Notes: generated by a model from the letters alone, not told the origin. Positions 24,019-33,557 are shown, counted from the first letter of the stretch. The stretch is DNA of 39,964 nt from Christensenella sp. UBA4379 (GCA_002391225.1 DGRV01000041.1:1-39964), one strand, 5' to 3'. Numbers and translations: made by a program.

Positions 24019-26601
24019 TTACGGTGTCAGCTCGTTGCCCGTGGTCAGGGAAATATCCGAGATGACTTTGTTCTTCTCGTTCATGTACCACTCGATCCAG
24101 TCGCGGACGGCGCGGGCGGAATAGCCGCCGGAATAGCCATTCGGGATGTAGGAGACGAGGGCCAGCTCCGTATCCCCTTCATAGGGCGTCAGGCAGACGA
24201 ACCAGGCGTTGTTCTCGATGTCGATCTTGATCTTGCCGACGGTGATCTGCGAGGTGCCCGTTTTCGCCCAGATGGAATCCGTGTATTTCCAGCCGGTAAA
24301 CTGCTTACCGGCGGTCCCGGTTTCGTCAACCACCTTTTTCATGCCCTGCTTAATGGCCAGCAGGTGTTCGGGCTTTGCGTTCAGGTCGCCGAAGAGCTGC
24401 GGGGATTTCTGGGAGAGGATCTCTCCGTCCGGGGAGGTGATCGAATCGATCAGCGACAGGTTCCACACCTTGCCGTCCGCCAGAGCACCGGCGTAGCGGA
24501 GCTCCGCCACCGGGGTGACCAGGGTAATGGACTGGCCAATGCCCATCTGGATCTCCAAGCTGCCGCCCCATTTGATCGTGTTCAGGTAATTCCACAGGTC
24601 GCTCATCAGAGCGGACATGTATACCATGTTCCGGGTCATGCTGAGCTCCTGCTGGAAAATCTCCTGCGCTTCCAGAACCCAGTAGTCAGAACCGGTGTTG
24701 ATGGCCATGTCCATCAGCTGCTTGATGCAGCGGTCCAGACGGGAATCGTCGTAGGTGATGCCGAAGGACGAGGCGAAGTTGCGGATGTGGGTCTTGATCG
24801 CGTTGGCGACGATGATCGGTGTATCGGTGATCTGTCTGCCCAGGGGCACGGAAGGATCGTACAGGTTCAGCTGGTTGCCGACGATGCTGGTCAGTTCGCC
24901 GTTGAGCTCCAGGTAGGTCTTGCTCGTCAGGCCCATGGAAGCGGCGTATTTGTACAGCCGGTCGGAGGCGTTGTCCCCGTAGAGCATGGAGCCCAGGGTG
25001 TAGAAGAAATAATTGCAGGAGTTTTCCAGCCCCTCCACGATCGTCTGGTTCTGGTGCTTTTCCGGGTGGCTGGTCCAGCAGGTCGGAGCTTCAGCGCGGT
25101 TTCTGGTGTAGTTCATGAACTTGCCGCCGTCGCTGATCAGGGTTTCCGTGGTGATGACCCCATGGGTCAGGGCCGCAAGACCGGTAACCATCTTGAAGGT
25201 GGAGCCGGGCTCGGCGCGGGTCTGGATGGCGTAGTTCATCAGCAATCCGCGCTTGTCCGCGACGATCTCCTGGGCCGCCTTGCCGCCCGCCACCATCGCG
25301 TTTAAGTCGTAGGTGGGATACTGGGCCATGGCCAGGATCTTGCCGGTGTTCACGTCCATGATCACCAGCACGCCCTTGTCAGCCAGACGGGCCGGGTCCT
25401 CCTCCCAGTCGCGGGTGTTGATCTTTTCCTTGTTGGTTTCCAGCCAGTCGCCGTCGCGCATCTTTTCTTCCTGGAGGTCCCGGATGAATTCGACGTTGTC
25501 CTTGATGGCGCGCTCGGCGTACTGCTGGTAGGAGGCGATCAGGCTGAGCTTGACGTTGTTGCCATCCTGCGGCTCGGTATAGCTGATCTGGCGGGTCAGC
25601 TTGCCGTTGCTGTCGCGTTCCATGACGCGGCGGCCCTGGCGGTCGCTGATGCAGGCAGTCAGCCAGTTTTCCTGGCTCTTTTCAATGCCGTCCAGGCCGA
25701 TCTCGTCGTTGAGGGCGTAGCCGGAGGGCTGATAGTCGGCGTAATAGGTTTCGTAATTCTGAATCTTGCCGGTATAGCCGATGATCTGCGAGGCCAGGGT
25801 CTGGCGCGGATAGATCCGCTTTTCGCCTACCTCGATCCCGATGCCGGGCAGCAGCACGCTCCGGCCCTCGATCTCGCCCACGGCGGCGTAGGCGATGTCC
25901 TTGGCGATCACGACGGGCATGGAGTTGAAGATGTTCATCTGCATCTCGGAATAGACGGCCATGACCTTGAGCATCGTGGCTTCGTCGATGTCAAACAGCA
26001 TCGTGGCTTCCCGTTCGTTCCGGGCGGATGCTTCGTCGTCTGCTTTGAACACCGCGATCTGGTAGCGCTCCATCAGCCGTTCGATGCAGGCCTTGGCCGT
26101 CGGATAGTTCCTCTCCGACAGGTAGTGGTTGGACCGCCACTGGCTCATGCGCGTGGCGGTGGCGCTTTCCGAAATGCCGGAACCGAAGTTGAAGATCCAG
26201 TCCCCCACCTCCGGGTCCCGCTCGATGGGAAAGGTGACCGACAGGGCGCCGCCGTACTTTTCGATGATCCCGATGGCGTCGATGATGGCCTGGGTAAAGG
26301 CCTTGTAATTGGTAGAGCTGGACTGGGAGCTGTTTCGCTGAAAGGTGACGTTGTAGATTTTTTCGCTCTTGGCGAGAATGACGCCTTCCGCGTCCGTAAT
26401 CATGCCGCGGGTGCCCTTCAGGACGATGGTCTTGTTCGACTGGGTGCCGGCGGCCTGGGAATAGGTTTCGCCTCGCTCGATCTGCAGGCCGTAAAGGCCG
26501 TAGACCAGCAGGGCAAAGCACAGCACGATCCCCGCCAGGAATCCCAGATACCGGGCGGTGATATTGGGCTTATATTCCTTTTTGTTTTCTGTCTGACTCA
26601 A
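24019..26601 (-). CDS. mrdA: Penicillin-binding protein 2 (elongation transpeptidase)
   Basis: 860 residues. A single N-terminal membrane helix (about 15-37) is followed by the PBP dimerisation region and a transpeptidase domain. The three active-site motifs are Ser467 in GSTFKM, Ser528 in SCN and Lys780 in KTGTS. It cross-links glycan made by RodA during elongation. The start is TTG at 26601, overlapping the mreD stop in a TTGA arrangement, which indicates translational coupling. The ribosome binding site is weak. The protein is longer than the approximately 630 residues of the E. coli protein, as is often seen in Clostridia, with long insertions between SxxK and KTG. Confidence 0.94.
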   Translation of the reverse strand: MSQTENKKEYKPNITARYLGFLAGIVLCFALLVYGLYGLQIERGETYSQAAGTQSNKTIVLKGTRGMITDAEGVILAKSEKIYNVTFQRNSSQSSSTNYKAFTQAIIDAIGIIEKYGGALSVTFPIERDPEVGDWIFNFGSGISESATATRMSQWRSNHYLSERNYPTAKACIERLMERYQIAVFKADDEASARNEREATMLFDIDEATMLKVMAVYSEMQMNIFNSMPVVIAKDIAYAAVGEIEGRSVLLPGIGIEVGEKRIYPRQTLASQIIGYTGKIQNYETYYADYQPSGYALNDEIGLDGIEKSQENWLTACISDRQGRRVMERDSNGKLTRQISYTEPQDGNNVKLSLIASYQQYAERAIKDNVEFIRDLQEEKMRDGDWLETNKEKINTRDWEEDPARLADKGVLVIMDVNTGKILAMAQYPTYDLNAMVAGGKAAQEIVADKRGLLMNYAIQTRAEPGSTFKMVTGLAALTHGVITTETLISDGGKFMNYTRNRAEAPTCWTSHPEKHQNQTIVEGLENSCNYFFYTLGSMLYGDNASDRLYKYAASMGLTSKTYLELNGELTSIVGNQLNLYDPSVPLGRQITDTPIIVANAIKTHIRNFASSFGITYDDSRLDRCIKQLMDMAINTGSDYWVLEAQEIFQQELSMTRNMVYMSALMSDLWNYLNTIKWGGSLEIQMGIGQSITLVTPVAELRYAGALADGKVWNLSLIDSITSPDGEILSQKSPQLFGDLNAKPEHLLAIKQGMKKVVDETGTAGKQFTGWKYTDSIWAKTGTSQITVGKIKIDIENNAWFVCLTPYEGDTELALVSYIPNGYSGGYSARAVRDWIEWYMNEKNKVISDISLTTGNELTP

Positions 26602-27266
26602 ATTGCTTCCGCCTCGTTTCTCCATCTGGCACGTTTGCGGCCCAGCAGGCCGAGGTACCAGCGGTATGGGAAGGTCATGACAAGGGCGATCACGACCGTA
26701 TACACAACGGCCATGACTGAACGCATCAGATGCGTCCAGTCCAGACCAAAGCCGGACGCGTAGCCGTAAATCAGGAATACGGCGTTCATAATCGCAGAAG
26801 AGGTCATCGCGCACAGCGGGATGCGGAGATAGGGGTTCAGATTTTCCTCTCTTCTGAACAGCCGGCGCACCACGTCCATCCCGTTCATCAGGTGCTTGAC
26901 CACCAGGGCGCCAAAGCGGCTGCTCATCACCGGCGCCTCCTGGCCCGCTCTGGCCAGCTTCCTTCTTTCTCTCTGACGGTCCGTCAGGTCTGCGAACCAC
27001 TGGGCGCACAGCATGGAAATGATCGGGTAGGAAACCAGGTAAAGGACCGGCACGCTGGACAGCATCGTTTCCATCAGGATGCCGATGATCGCCCCGCTGC
27101 AGAAGGCCGCTTTCCGGCCGTAGCAGACGGTAATGACCGAGATGGCCGCAAAGCTCGCGCTGCCTGTGATCCCGCTGATCGCCAGACGCGGCATCAGGCA
27201 CACGTCGATCAGATAGCTCAGAATCGTCAGCACGACCACCTTGAGCGGCCTCTTCCAGATTCTCAC
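26598..27266 (-). CDS. mreD: Rod shape-determining membrane protein MreD
   Basis: 222 residues with five to six hydrophobic segments. The N-terminus (VVVLTILSYLIDVCLMPRLAI) and the position between mreC and the PBP2 gene identify MreD, the poorly conserved membrane member of the Rod complex. There is an extra hydrophilic loop around residues 85-130. The GTG start overlaps the mreC stop (GTGA), so translation is coupled. The C-terminal end overlaps the PBP2 start by 4 bp. Confidence 0.85.
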   Translation of the reverse strand: MRIWKRPLKVVVLTILSYLIDVCLMPRLAISGITGSASFAAISVITVCYGRKAAFCSGAIIGILMETMLSSVPVLYLVSYPIISMLCAQWFADLTDRQRERRKLARAGQEAPVMSSRFGALVVKHLMNGMDVVRRLFRREENLNPYLRIPLCAMTSSAIMNAVFLIYGYASGFGLDWTHLMRSVMAVVYTVVIALVMTFPYRWYLGLLGRKRARWRNEAEAI

Positions 27267-28537
27267 TCGTCTTCCTCCAGAGAATTCATCAGTTCATCGA
27301 TGTCCAGCTGCGGCGCCGGGGTCGGAGTGGGCGTCGGGGTGGGCGACGGAGTCGGCCCGCTGGGCGTCGCCGTCACGCGGACGTATTCCAGGTTGGGCTC
27401 CGGCGTATCGGTCGCGAACGTAAAGGCGGGCTTCGGCGTCTGCTCCGCCTCCTGCTCAGGCTCTGCCGAAGGAGAGGGGGACGGCTCGTAGACCGAAACC
27501 GCCTCTTCCCGCACCGGCACGATGTCCGCCCCGGCCTGGAAGCTGGTCTCCGCGTTTTCGGCAAAGGGCGGGATAGGACGCGCCGTCGGCAGGGGAACCA
27601 GGGTCGGCGCGGCCACGGTTTCGCTGTTGGACGCGGTTTCCGCGTAAGAAGGAATGTAGCGGTACACCGTCACATACTCCAGGTGCTGAAAATCAGCAAT
27701 GGGCTGGATGACGATGTACTGCTTGTTGTCCTCCATGCCGCGGGTGCTCTCCCGCACCGTCCCGATCGGGATGCCTTTGGGGAAGGGCATGCCGACGCCG
27801 GAGGTGATCACCATGTCGCCCGTCCTGGGCAGATGGTTTTCCGGCAGATAGTACATCCGGCAGGCGGCTTCCCCGTTGATGCCGAAGGTGCCCTTGACGG
27901 AGCCCTGGTCCCGGGTGGATTCCATCAGGGCCGGAATGGTCGTATCGCTGTCAATGACCGTGGCCACCTTGCAGGTGGTGTTGGTCGTGTTGTAGGTATA
28001 GCCCACCAGACCGCCGCTGGAAACGACGGCCATATAGTCCGCCACGCCATCCCGGGTGCCCCGGTTCAGCTCCAGCGTGGTAAAATAGTTGCCCGTATCA
28101 TGGCCAATGACGGTGGCCGTCAACGGGTTCATGTTGGCGTGGGAGCCCGCTTCTACCTGCAGGTCCTCAAAAGCGGCCAGGCGGTTTTCATATTCCGCCG
28201 CCATGATGGCCTGATCCTGCAGCTCCTCAATTTTGACCAGGGCCTGTTCGTACTCGTATTCCAGGTTGCTGCGGTATTTGAGGGTACGGAAATACCCACC
28301 GACCACATTGACCGCGCCTGAAAAAAACGTCTGCACCGGGGTCATCACGGTGGAAACCATATTGCCGGGGGTGCGAAGGATGGGCACGTCGAAAAAATTG
28401 CTCATCAGCATCATGGCGATGATCAGCGTCAGCAGCGTCGCCCCGCCGATCAGCATCAGGTTTCGCCAGAAGCTGTTCTGCGGTCTTCCGCCTTTTTTCC
28501 GCTTCCTTGCGGTTTTTTCTTTTCCCTTTTCCGCCAA
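27263..28537 (-). CDS. mreC: Rod shape-determining protein MreC with a long Pro/Thr-rich tail
   Basis: 424 residues. One membrane helix lies near residues 25-45, a coiled-coil stretch near 85-115 (LEYEYEQALVKIEELQDQAIM), then the beta-rich MreC core (about 120-280) with GLVGYTYNTTNTTCKVATVI and GVGMPFPKGIPIGTV. After about residue 290 there is a low-complexity tail of some 130 residues rich in Pro, Thr, Ser and Glu, ending in PTPTPTPTPAP and an acidic tip. MreC typically links MreB to PBP2. The start is TTG at 28537, supported by GGAGGA 7-8 nt upstream. It starts 3 bp after mreB. Confidence 0.92.
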   Translation of the reverse strand: MAEKGKEKTARKRKKGGRPQNSFWRNLMLIGGATLLTLIIAMMLMSNFFDVPILRTPGNMVSTVMTPVQTFFSGAVNVVGGYFRTLKYRSNLEYEYEQALVKIEELQDQAIMAAEYENRLAAFEDLQVEAGSHANMNPLTATVIGHDTGNYFTTLELNRGTRDGVADYMAVVSSGGLVGYTYNTTNTTCKVATVIDSDTTIPALMESTRDQGSVKGTFGINGEAACRMYYLPENHLPRTGDMVITSGVGMPFPKGIPIGTVRESTRGMEDNKQYIVIQPIADFQHLEYVTVYRYIPSYAETASNSETVAAPTLVPLPTARPIPPFAENAETSFQAGADIVPVREEAVSVYEPSPSPSAEPEQEAEQTPKPAFTFATDTPEPNLEYVRVTATPSGPTPSPTPTPTPTPAPQLDIDELMNSLEEDE

Positions 28538-28540
28538 GGA

Positions 28541-29584
28541 TTATTCCTCCGTTTCGTCGTGAAGGTACGCACTCTTCACGATCCGCTGCACCCAGTCGTA
28601 ATTGTCCGTCAGCTGGCCGACGCCCAGCGCCGCGCAGGAAAGCGGGTCTTTGGCCAGATAGACGGTAATGCCCAGTTCGGTGGCGATGTACTGATCCAGC
28701 CCGAACAGCAGCGAGCCGCCGCCCGTCAGGTGGATCCCGCCGCGGACGATGTCGCTGCAAAGCTCCGGCGGCGTCTTTTCCAGCACGAACTGGATCGCGG
28801 ACAGGATCGCGTCGCAGGTGGGCTTCAGCGCCTCGTAGACCTTGGAGGCGGAAATTTCAGCCGTCTGCGGCAGGTTGGTAATCAGGTCCCGGCCGCGGAT
28901 CAGGGCCTTTCTGTCCTCCTTGAGGGGGAGGGCGGCGCCCATGTCGATCTTGATTTCTTCGGCGGTCCGATCGCCGATCAGCATATTGAAATCCCGTTTG
29001 ATGTAGGCGGCGACCGCCTCGTCCATCTTGCTGCCGCCGATGCGGACCGAGCGGGAAACGACGATGCCGCCCAGGGAAATGACAGCGGCCTCCGTGGTGC
29101 CGCCGCCGATGTCCACCACCATGCTGCCTACCGGCTCAAACACCGGCAGGCCGCAGCCCAGCGCTGCGGCAAAGGGCTTTTCCAGCAGCGTCAGCCCGTT
29201 TTTGCGGATGCCCGAGTACAGCGCTGCCTGGCGGACCGCCCGGCGCTCGATGGGAGACATCCGGCAGGGAATGGTCACCACGGCGCGGGGCTTGACCAGC
29301 CTGGACACGCCGATGGCCTTACGGATAAAATACTGCAGCATGAATTCCGTCATTTCAAAATCACGGATCATGCCGTCGGACATCGGCTGAACGGCGGTCA
29401 GGTCTCCCCCGGTCCTGCCCAGGAGGGTCCTGGCGTCCTCGCCGATGGCCTGCACAGTGTGCTTGGCGGTCTTATCCACCACCAGCACGGTCGGTTCATT
29501 GATAACAATGCCTTTTTTGCGAACATGCACCAGGGTATTGGAAGTACCCAGATCGATCCCGATATCAGGTGCGATAATGGCCAT
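28541..29584 (-). CDS. mreB: Rod shape-determining actin-like protein MreB
   Basis: 347 residues of the bacterial actin family, which forms membrane filaments guiding lateral wall synthesis. Phosphate-binding loops are seen at GIDLGTSNTLVHV and DIGGGTTEAAVISLGG, and adenosine-loop residues at IHLTGGGSLLFGLDQYI. The length is normal. It could equally be an Mbl or MreBH paralogue, but its place directly before mreC favours MreB. The ribosome binding site ahead of the ATG at 29584 is weak (GATGAAGATGA). It lies 27 bp after maf. Confidence 0.96.
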   Translation of the reverse strand: MAIIAPDIGIDLGTSNTLVHVRKKGIVINEPTVLVVDKTAKHTVQAIGEDARTLLGRTGGDLTAVQPMSDGMIRDFEMTEFMLQYFIRKAIGVSRLVKPRAVVTIPCRMSPIERRAVRQAALYSGIRKNGLTLLEKPFAAALGCGLPVFEPVGSMVVDIGGGTTEAAVISLGGIVVSRSVRIGGSKMDEAVAAYIKRDFNMLIGDRTAEEIKIDMGAALPLKEDRKALIRGRDLITNLPQTAEISASKVYEALKPTCDAILSAIQFVLEKTPPELCSDIVRGGIHLTGGGSLLFGLDQYIATELGITVYLAKDPLSCAALGVGQLTDNYDWVQRIVKSAYLHDETEE

Positions 29585-29611
29585 AGATCATCTTCATCCC
29601 ATCTGTATATG

Positions 29612-30178
29612 TCAAAGGTTGTTTTCAGCCTGAAATAGCAAATCCCGGACCAGGGCCTGCGGCAGACCGATCACGTTGGAGAAGCTGCCTTCGATCCGGT
29701 CGATCAGCATCCCCGCTCTGCCCTGGATGGCGTAAGCGCCTGCCTTGTCAAAGGGCTCGCCGGAGCGTATGTACGCTTCCATCTCCTCCGGACGGATCAA
29801 AGTAAAATGGACTCTCGTTTGGTCATAGGCTCGGAGCGTCTTTCCGGGAAGGAGCAGCGCGACCCCCGTATAGACCTCGTGCCAGCGGTCGGACAGGGCG
29901 GACAGCATCCGCTTGGCATCCGAAGCGTCCCGGGGCTTTCCGAACACTTCCCCGTCGACGCAGACCACCGTGTCCGCCCCGAGAATCATCCGCTCCGGAC
30001 AGCGTTCCTGTATCTTCTGCGCCTTTCCCAGGGCGTTTTCCATCACGACGCGCACCGGATCCCCCGCCTCTGTTTCCTCGATATCGGCTTCCATCACTTC
30101 AAAGGGGATCCCCATGTTTTCGAGCAGCTCTCTGCGCCTGGGGGACTTGGACGCCAGAATCAGCGTTGGATGATGCAA
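29612..30178 (-). CDS. maf: Maf family nucleotide pyrophosphatase
   Basis: 188 residues. Maf proteins hydrolyse non-canonical or pyrimidine nucleoside triphosphates to the monophosphate. The signature SKSPRRRELL is at the N-terminus and GADTVVCVDGEVFGKP follows. The final RDLLFQAENNL region is normal. The start is TTG at 30178, with GGAGG 8 nt upstream and no suitable ATG. It is first in the transcript leading into mreBCD, an arrangement common in Bacillota. An extended -10 promoter lies upstream. Confidence 0.93.
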   Translation of the reverse strand: MHHPTLILASKSPRRRELLENMGIPFEVMEADIEETEAGDPVRVVMENALGKAQKIQERCPERMILGADTVVCVDGEVFGKPRDASDAKRMLSALSDRWHEVYTGVALLLPGKTLRAYDQTRVHFTLIRPEEMEAYIRSGEPFDKAGAYAIQGRAGMLIDRIEGSFSNVIGLPQALVRDLLFQAENNL

Positions 30179-30240
30179 AGGGAAGGCCTCCTCATACCTG
30201 GATCAAACACGACAAGCACGGCACCGCGGCCGTGAGAAGT

Positions 30241-30249
30241 ATTATACCA
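30241..30249 (-). promoter_or_regulatory. Extended -10 promoter for maf-mreBCD cluster
   Basis: The minus strand carries TGGTATAAT, an extended -10 element with a perfect TATAAT, about 60 bp before maf. No good -35 box is seen at 17 bp. Confidence 0.6.
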
Positions 30250-30317
30250 TATTATGACCCCTGTCGTACAGAGATATGAAGAGATTTAACAAGTTTATGA
30301 ATGTCCCGTAATGTCCG

Positions 30318-31382
30318 TCAGCGGATCAGCTCGTCGATGATTCCCCCGCCCAGCACCCGTTCGCCGTCATAGATGACGGCGCTCTGGCCGGGCGTCACCG
30401 CCCGCTGGCGGTCGCGGAAGGAAAAGCGCAGGGTGTCCCCGTCGTACACCACTTCGCAGGCCTGGTCCATCTGGCGGTAGCGGAATTTCGCCGTCAGGGA
30501 AACGGGAACGTCCTTGGGCAGGGCTTCCCGGACAAACGTCACGTCCCGGCAGATACAGCCGCCGGTATACAGCCGCTCGTCGTCCTCTCCCTGCACCACG
30601 ATCAGGCGGTTTTGCTTTAGGTCCTTATCGACGACGAAAAACCGCCTGCCGTCCCCTCTTCCGCCGATCCCCAGCCCCCGGCGCTGGCCCAGGGTATAGT
30701 ACATCAGCCCCATATGTTTGCCCACCACCTCGCCGTCGGGCGTCACCATGTCGCCGGGCTGGGCGGGCAGATACTGGGAGAGGAACTTTCTGAAATTTCG
30801 CTCCCCGATAAAACAGATGCCCGTGGAATCCTTCTTCCCGCTGACGGGCAGGCCCTCCCGCTCCGCCAGGGCGCGCACTTCCGTCTTGGTCATGCCGCCC
30901 ACGGGAAAGATGGATTTCTGCAGCTGCTCCGCGTGGAGCATGTACAAAAAGTAGCTCTGGTCCTTGTTGGGATCCGCTCCCCGAAGCAGGTCGCCCGCTT
31001 CATTGGTCCTCACAAAGTGCCCGGTAGCGATCCTGTCCGCTTCCAGGGAAAGGGCGTATTCCAAAAAGGCCTTGAACTTGATTTCCCGGTTGCACAGCAC
31101 ATCCGGGTTCGGGGTGCGGCCCGCCTGATATTCCTTGAGGAAAAGAGAAAAAACGCGGTCCATGTATTCCTGCGTAAAATTGACCGCGTAATAGGGAATC
31201 CCGATCAGGTCGCAGACCTGTTGTACGTCCCGCCAGTCGCTTTCGGCGGTGCAGACGTCGGCGTCGTCCTTTTCGTCCCAGTTTTTCATAAATACGCCGA
31301 CCACGTCGTACCCCTGCCGCTTGAGCAGCAGGGCCGCCACAGAGGAATCGACCCCGCCGGACATGCCCACGACCACCCGCAT
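30318..31382 (-). CDS. mnmA: tRNA-specific 2-thiouridylase MnmA
   Basis: 354 residues. The enzyme thiolates the wobble uridine (U34) of tRNA-Lys, -Glu and -Gln. The PP-loop SGGVDSS is at residues 8-14. The nucleophile cysteine sits in NPDVLCN and the persulfide cysteine in GICFIG. The C-terminal beta-barrel domains are complete. Its ATG shares one base with the stop of the upstream fusion gene (TGATG), so the two are translationally coupled. It is the last gene of the string that begins with the Asp23-family gene. No clear terminator follows. Confidence 0.96.
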   Translation of the reverse strand: MRVVVGMSGGVDSSVAALLLKRQGYDVVGVFMKNWDEKDDADVCTAESDWRDVQQVCDLIGIPYYAVNFTQEYMDRVFSLFLKEYQAGRTPNPDVLCNREIKFKAFLEYALSLEADRIATGHFVRTNEAGDLLRGADPNKDQSYFLYMLHAEQLQKSIFPVGGMTKTEVRALAEREGLPVSGKKDSTGICFIGERNFRKFLSQYLPAQPGDMVTPDGEVVGKHMGLMYYTLGQRRGLGIGGRGDGRRFFVVDKDLKQNRLIVVQGEDDERLYTGGCICRDVTFVREALPKDVPVSLTAKFRYRQMDQACEVVYDGDTLRFSFRDRQRAVTPGQSAVIYDGERVLGGGIIDELIR

Positions 31383-32659
31383 CAGATCAGCCCCTTTTCT
31401 GTAAGAAACGCCGGCAGCTTCTCCTGAAGCTCCGCCGTAACCTCTTCTTTTGTCCTTCGTCCGTCCAGCACCAAAAACCGATTTGGATTTTCAGCCGCCA
31501 GCTGCTCAAAAGCCCTTTCTGTGCGGGCGAAAAAGGCGGCGTCCGCCTGTTCCATCCGATCCGGAGCAGAGGCGGAATAGCGCCTGCGCAGGGAGGTTTC
31601 GTGGTCGATGCGGAAATACACCGTCACGTCCGGCATACAGCCGTGCACGCCCGCCTCGTTGTACTGGGATACCGTTTCGACGCCGAGAGAACGTCCCCCG
31701 CCCTGATACGCCACGGAGGAATCCACAAACCGGTCGCAGATCACGGCTTTGCCGGCCCGAAGGGCCGGGGCGATCACGTCGTGCACGTGCTGGGCCCGGG
31801 AAGCGGCGTAGAGCAGCGCCTCCGTCGTGGGCGTCATTTCCCCGTGCGCAACGGACAGCAGCAGGGAACGGATTTCTTCCGAAATCGAGCAGCCGCCCGG
31901 CTCCCGGGACAGGAGGGTTTCATAGCCCAAATCCTCCATGATTTCCTTCACCCGATCCCGCTGGGTCGTTTTGCCGCAGCCGTCCAGCCCCTCCAGCGAA
32001 AGGAAAACGCCTTTTTCCGCCGGTACCTCCCCCAGCAGGATCATGCTCAGGGCTGCGACTGTATCAGCGCGGAAGGTGGCTTTTTCAAGCTGGGCCTCCG
32101 TCCACGCCCCATACCCATACAGAACGGCGACGCTGTCCGCCCCGGCCGTTTCCGCGGCTTCCACATCCCCCATCGTATCCCCGACCATCACGGTATCCGC
32201 CGTATCCGGGCAGACGGAGAGGATCAGCTTCGCCTTTTCGGCGTGCATTTCCTTTGGGTCCGGCGCGGCCACCCCGTCCAGATAGGACATCAGGCCGAAA
32301 TATTCCAGCACCCGCAGCGCGGACTCCCTGGATTTGCCCGTTGCCACATAGAGGCGGCAGCCTCTGTTTTTCAGTTCCCTCATCAGCGGACGGATGCCCG
32401 GGTATACCCGGTTTTCCCGCCAGCCGATCGGCACATAGCGCTCCCTGAACAGGCGGACGCCTTCGGCAGCCTGCGCTTCCGTCATGCAGCAGTATTTCAT
32501 GAAGCTTCCCGTGAGGGGCGGGCCGACAAACAGGCGCAGGGTTTCCGGCGCCGGGACGGGGGCCCCGAGCTTTTCCAGGGCGTAGGTGACGCTGGCCAGA
32601 ATGCCGCGGCCGGAATCCGTCAGGGTGCCGTCCAGGTCAAACACGATGTTCCGATACAT
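31382..32659 (-). CDS. tmk: HAD-family phosphatase fused to thymidylate kinase
   Basis: 425 residues with two enzymes in one frame. Residues 1 to about 212 are a HAD phosphatase of the phosphoglycolate phosphatase type, with motif I FDLDGTLTD (Asp8, Asp10), motif II VATGKS and motif IV VMVGDTMGDVEAA. Residues about 217-425 are a complete thymidylate kinase: P-loop GLDGCGKT at 224-231, REPGG at 252-256 and DRFVDSS at 309-315. Tmk makes dTDP from dTMP. The start MYRN at 32659 is supported by AAGGAG 7 nt upstream; an ATG 18 bp earlier overlaps that site. No frameshift or stop divides the halves. The fused phosphatase may act on nucleotides (inference). Confidence 0.9.
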   Translation of the reverse strand: MYRNIVFDLDGTLTDSGRGILASVTYALEKLGAPVPAPETLRLFVGPPLTGSFMKYCCMTEAQAAEGVRLFRERYVPIGWRENRVYPGIRPLMRELKNRGCRLYVATGKSRESALRVLEYFGLMSYLDGVAAPDPKEMHAEKAKLILSVCPDTADTVMVGDTMGDVEAAETAGADSVAVLYGYGAWTEAQLEKATFRADTVAALSMILLGEVPAEKGVFLSLEGLDGCGKTTQRDRVKEIMEDLGYETLLSREPGGCSISEEIRSLLLSVAHGEMTPTTEALLYAASRAQHVHDVIAPALRAGKAVICDRFVDSSVAYQGGGRSLGVETVSQYNEAGVHGCMPDVTVYFRIDHETSLRRRYSASAPDRMEQADAAFFARTERAFEQLAAENPNRFLVLDGRRTKEEVTAELQEKLPAFLTEKGLI

Positions 32660-32689
32660 AGAAATACTCCTTAACATTTGGGTAAAGCC

Positions 32690-33541
32690 TCAGTTCCCGC
32701 CCGCGTAGCGGTAGACCAGATAGGCCCTGATTTCCTTTTCGATCCAGTATTCCGTCTCCATGTGGCGAAGCGGGGAAAGTAGGTCCTTAAGCGCCAGATA
32801 CATCAGCGCTCCGTCTTCCTGGCCCGCCCAGAGGTCTGCGAAGCAGTAATCAAACTGCCCGTCCGTGAGCTTCGCGCAGTAATTGAGGGCGTCCGCCTCC
32901 ACGACATGGATCTTGTCCGGCTGCGGGAAAAAAGGGAGAATAAACTGTCTGAACAGGGAAATGACGCTTTTTTCCCGCTCTACCACCGTGACCGAGGAAA
33001 CCTCCGGGCTCTGCGAAACCACCATGGCATAATAGCCCAGGCCCAGCCCCAGCGTCAGCACCCGCCCGTGGGCGTGGCGCATTTCTTTTTCCATGGAACT
33101 GATCTCCGAGGGGCAGACGGTCATCCAAGGCATCCCGTTCTCATAGAGGGCCAGCGTCCGGACGGGCGAAGAAAAACAGCCGACGGACAGGGCCGGGTAT
33201 TCCCCCTCGTAGTCCGGCATCCGGTACTGAAGGAGCTCTCCCTTCTGATACCGTACCTCCGTCAAAAGAAAGTTTCCTTCCCTTTGAGGGCCGTTCAGCC
33301 GGACGCGCTGTAGATACGGGTCCTTCAAAAAGGCCTCTCCGTCCAACACCCGGAAGGCTGAAAAGAGCCTGTCCCTGTATTCGCCGTCCATCCGCTCAAG
33401 CAGGCCCTGTTCCTCCAGCGCCTCTTGAAACGCTTTCCGGGCTGAAGTAAGGGTCCCGTCCCCGATCGGCAGCACGGGGTTTTCCCCGTTCAGCCACATG
33501 CCCAGCGCGCTGCTCAGGTCTACCGCCCGTTCAACGTCCAT
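32690..33541 (-). CDS. Spermidine synthase-like SAM-dependent methyltransferase
   Basis: 283 residues. The C-terminal half contains a Rossmann-type SAM-binding fold: motif I VLTLGLGLGYYAMVV, motif II VTVVEREKSVISLF, and HVVEADALNYC followed by FDYCFADLWAGQ. This pattern resembles the spermidine/spermine synthase-like group. The N-terminal 120 residues are not recognised. No specific substrate is indicated. It lies between fakA (76 bp upstream, with a hairpin) and the phosphatase-kinase fusion (30 bp downstream). GGGAG lies close before the ATG. Confidence 0.75.
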   Translation of the reverse strand: MDVERAVDLSSALGMWLNGENPVLPIGDGTLTSARKAFQEALEEQGLLERMDGEYRDRLFSAFRVLDGEAFLKDPYLQRVRLNGPQREGNFLLTEVRYQKGELLQYRMPDYEGEYPALSVGCFSSPVRTLALYENGMPWMTVCPSEISSMEKEMRHAHGRVLTLGLGLGYYAMVVSQSPEVSSVTVVEREKSVISLFRQFILPFFPQPDKIHVVEADALNYCAKLTDGQFDYCFADLWAGQEDGALMYLALKDLLSPLRHMETEYWIEKEIRAYLVYRYAGGN

Positions 33542-33557
33542 ATATCTCCCTCAACAG

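Noticed and set aside
26620..26640. Sigma-54-like TGGCACGTTTGCGG in mreD
   Set aside because: GG and GC are 7 bp apart instead of 10, and it lies inside a coding region.
26602..27201. N-terminal extension of the PBP2 gene by 200 codons
   Set aside because: The extension reads mreD in another frame; the PBP2 start is the TTG overlapping the mreD stop.
27290..27360. Repetitive GC-rich tract resembling a short tandem repeat
   Set aside because: It is the codon repeat for the Pro/Thr tail of MreC and is explained by the protein.
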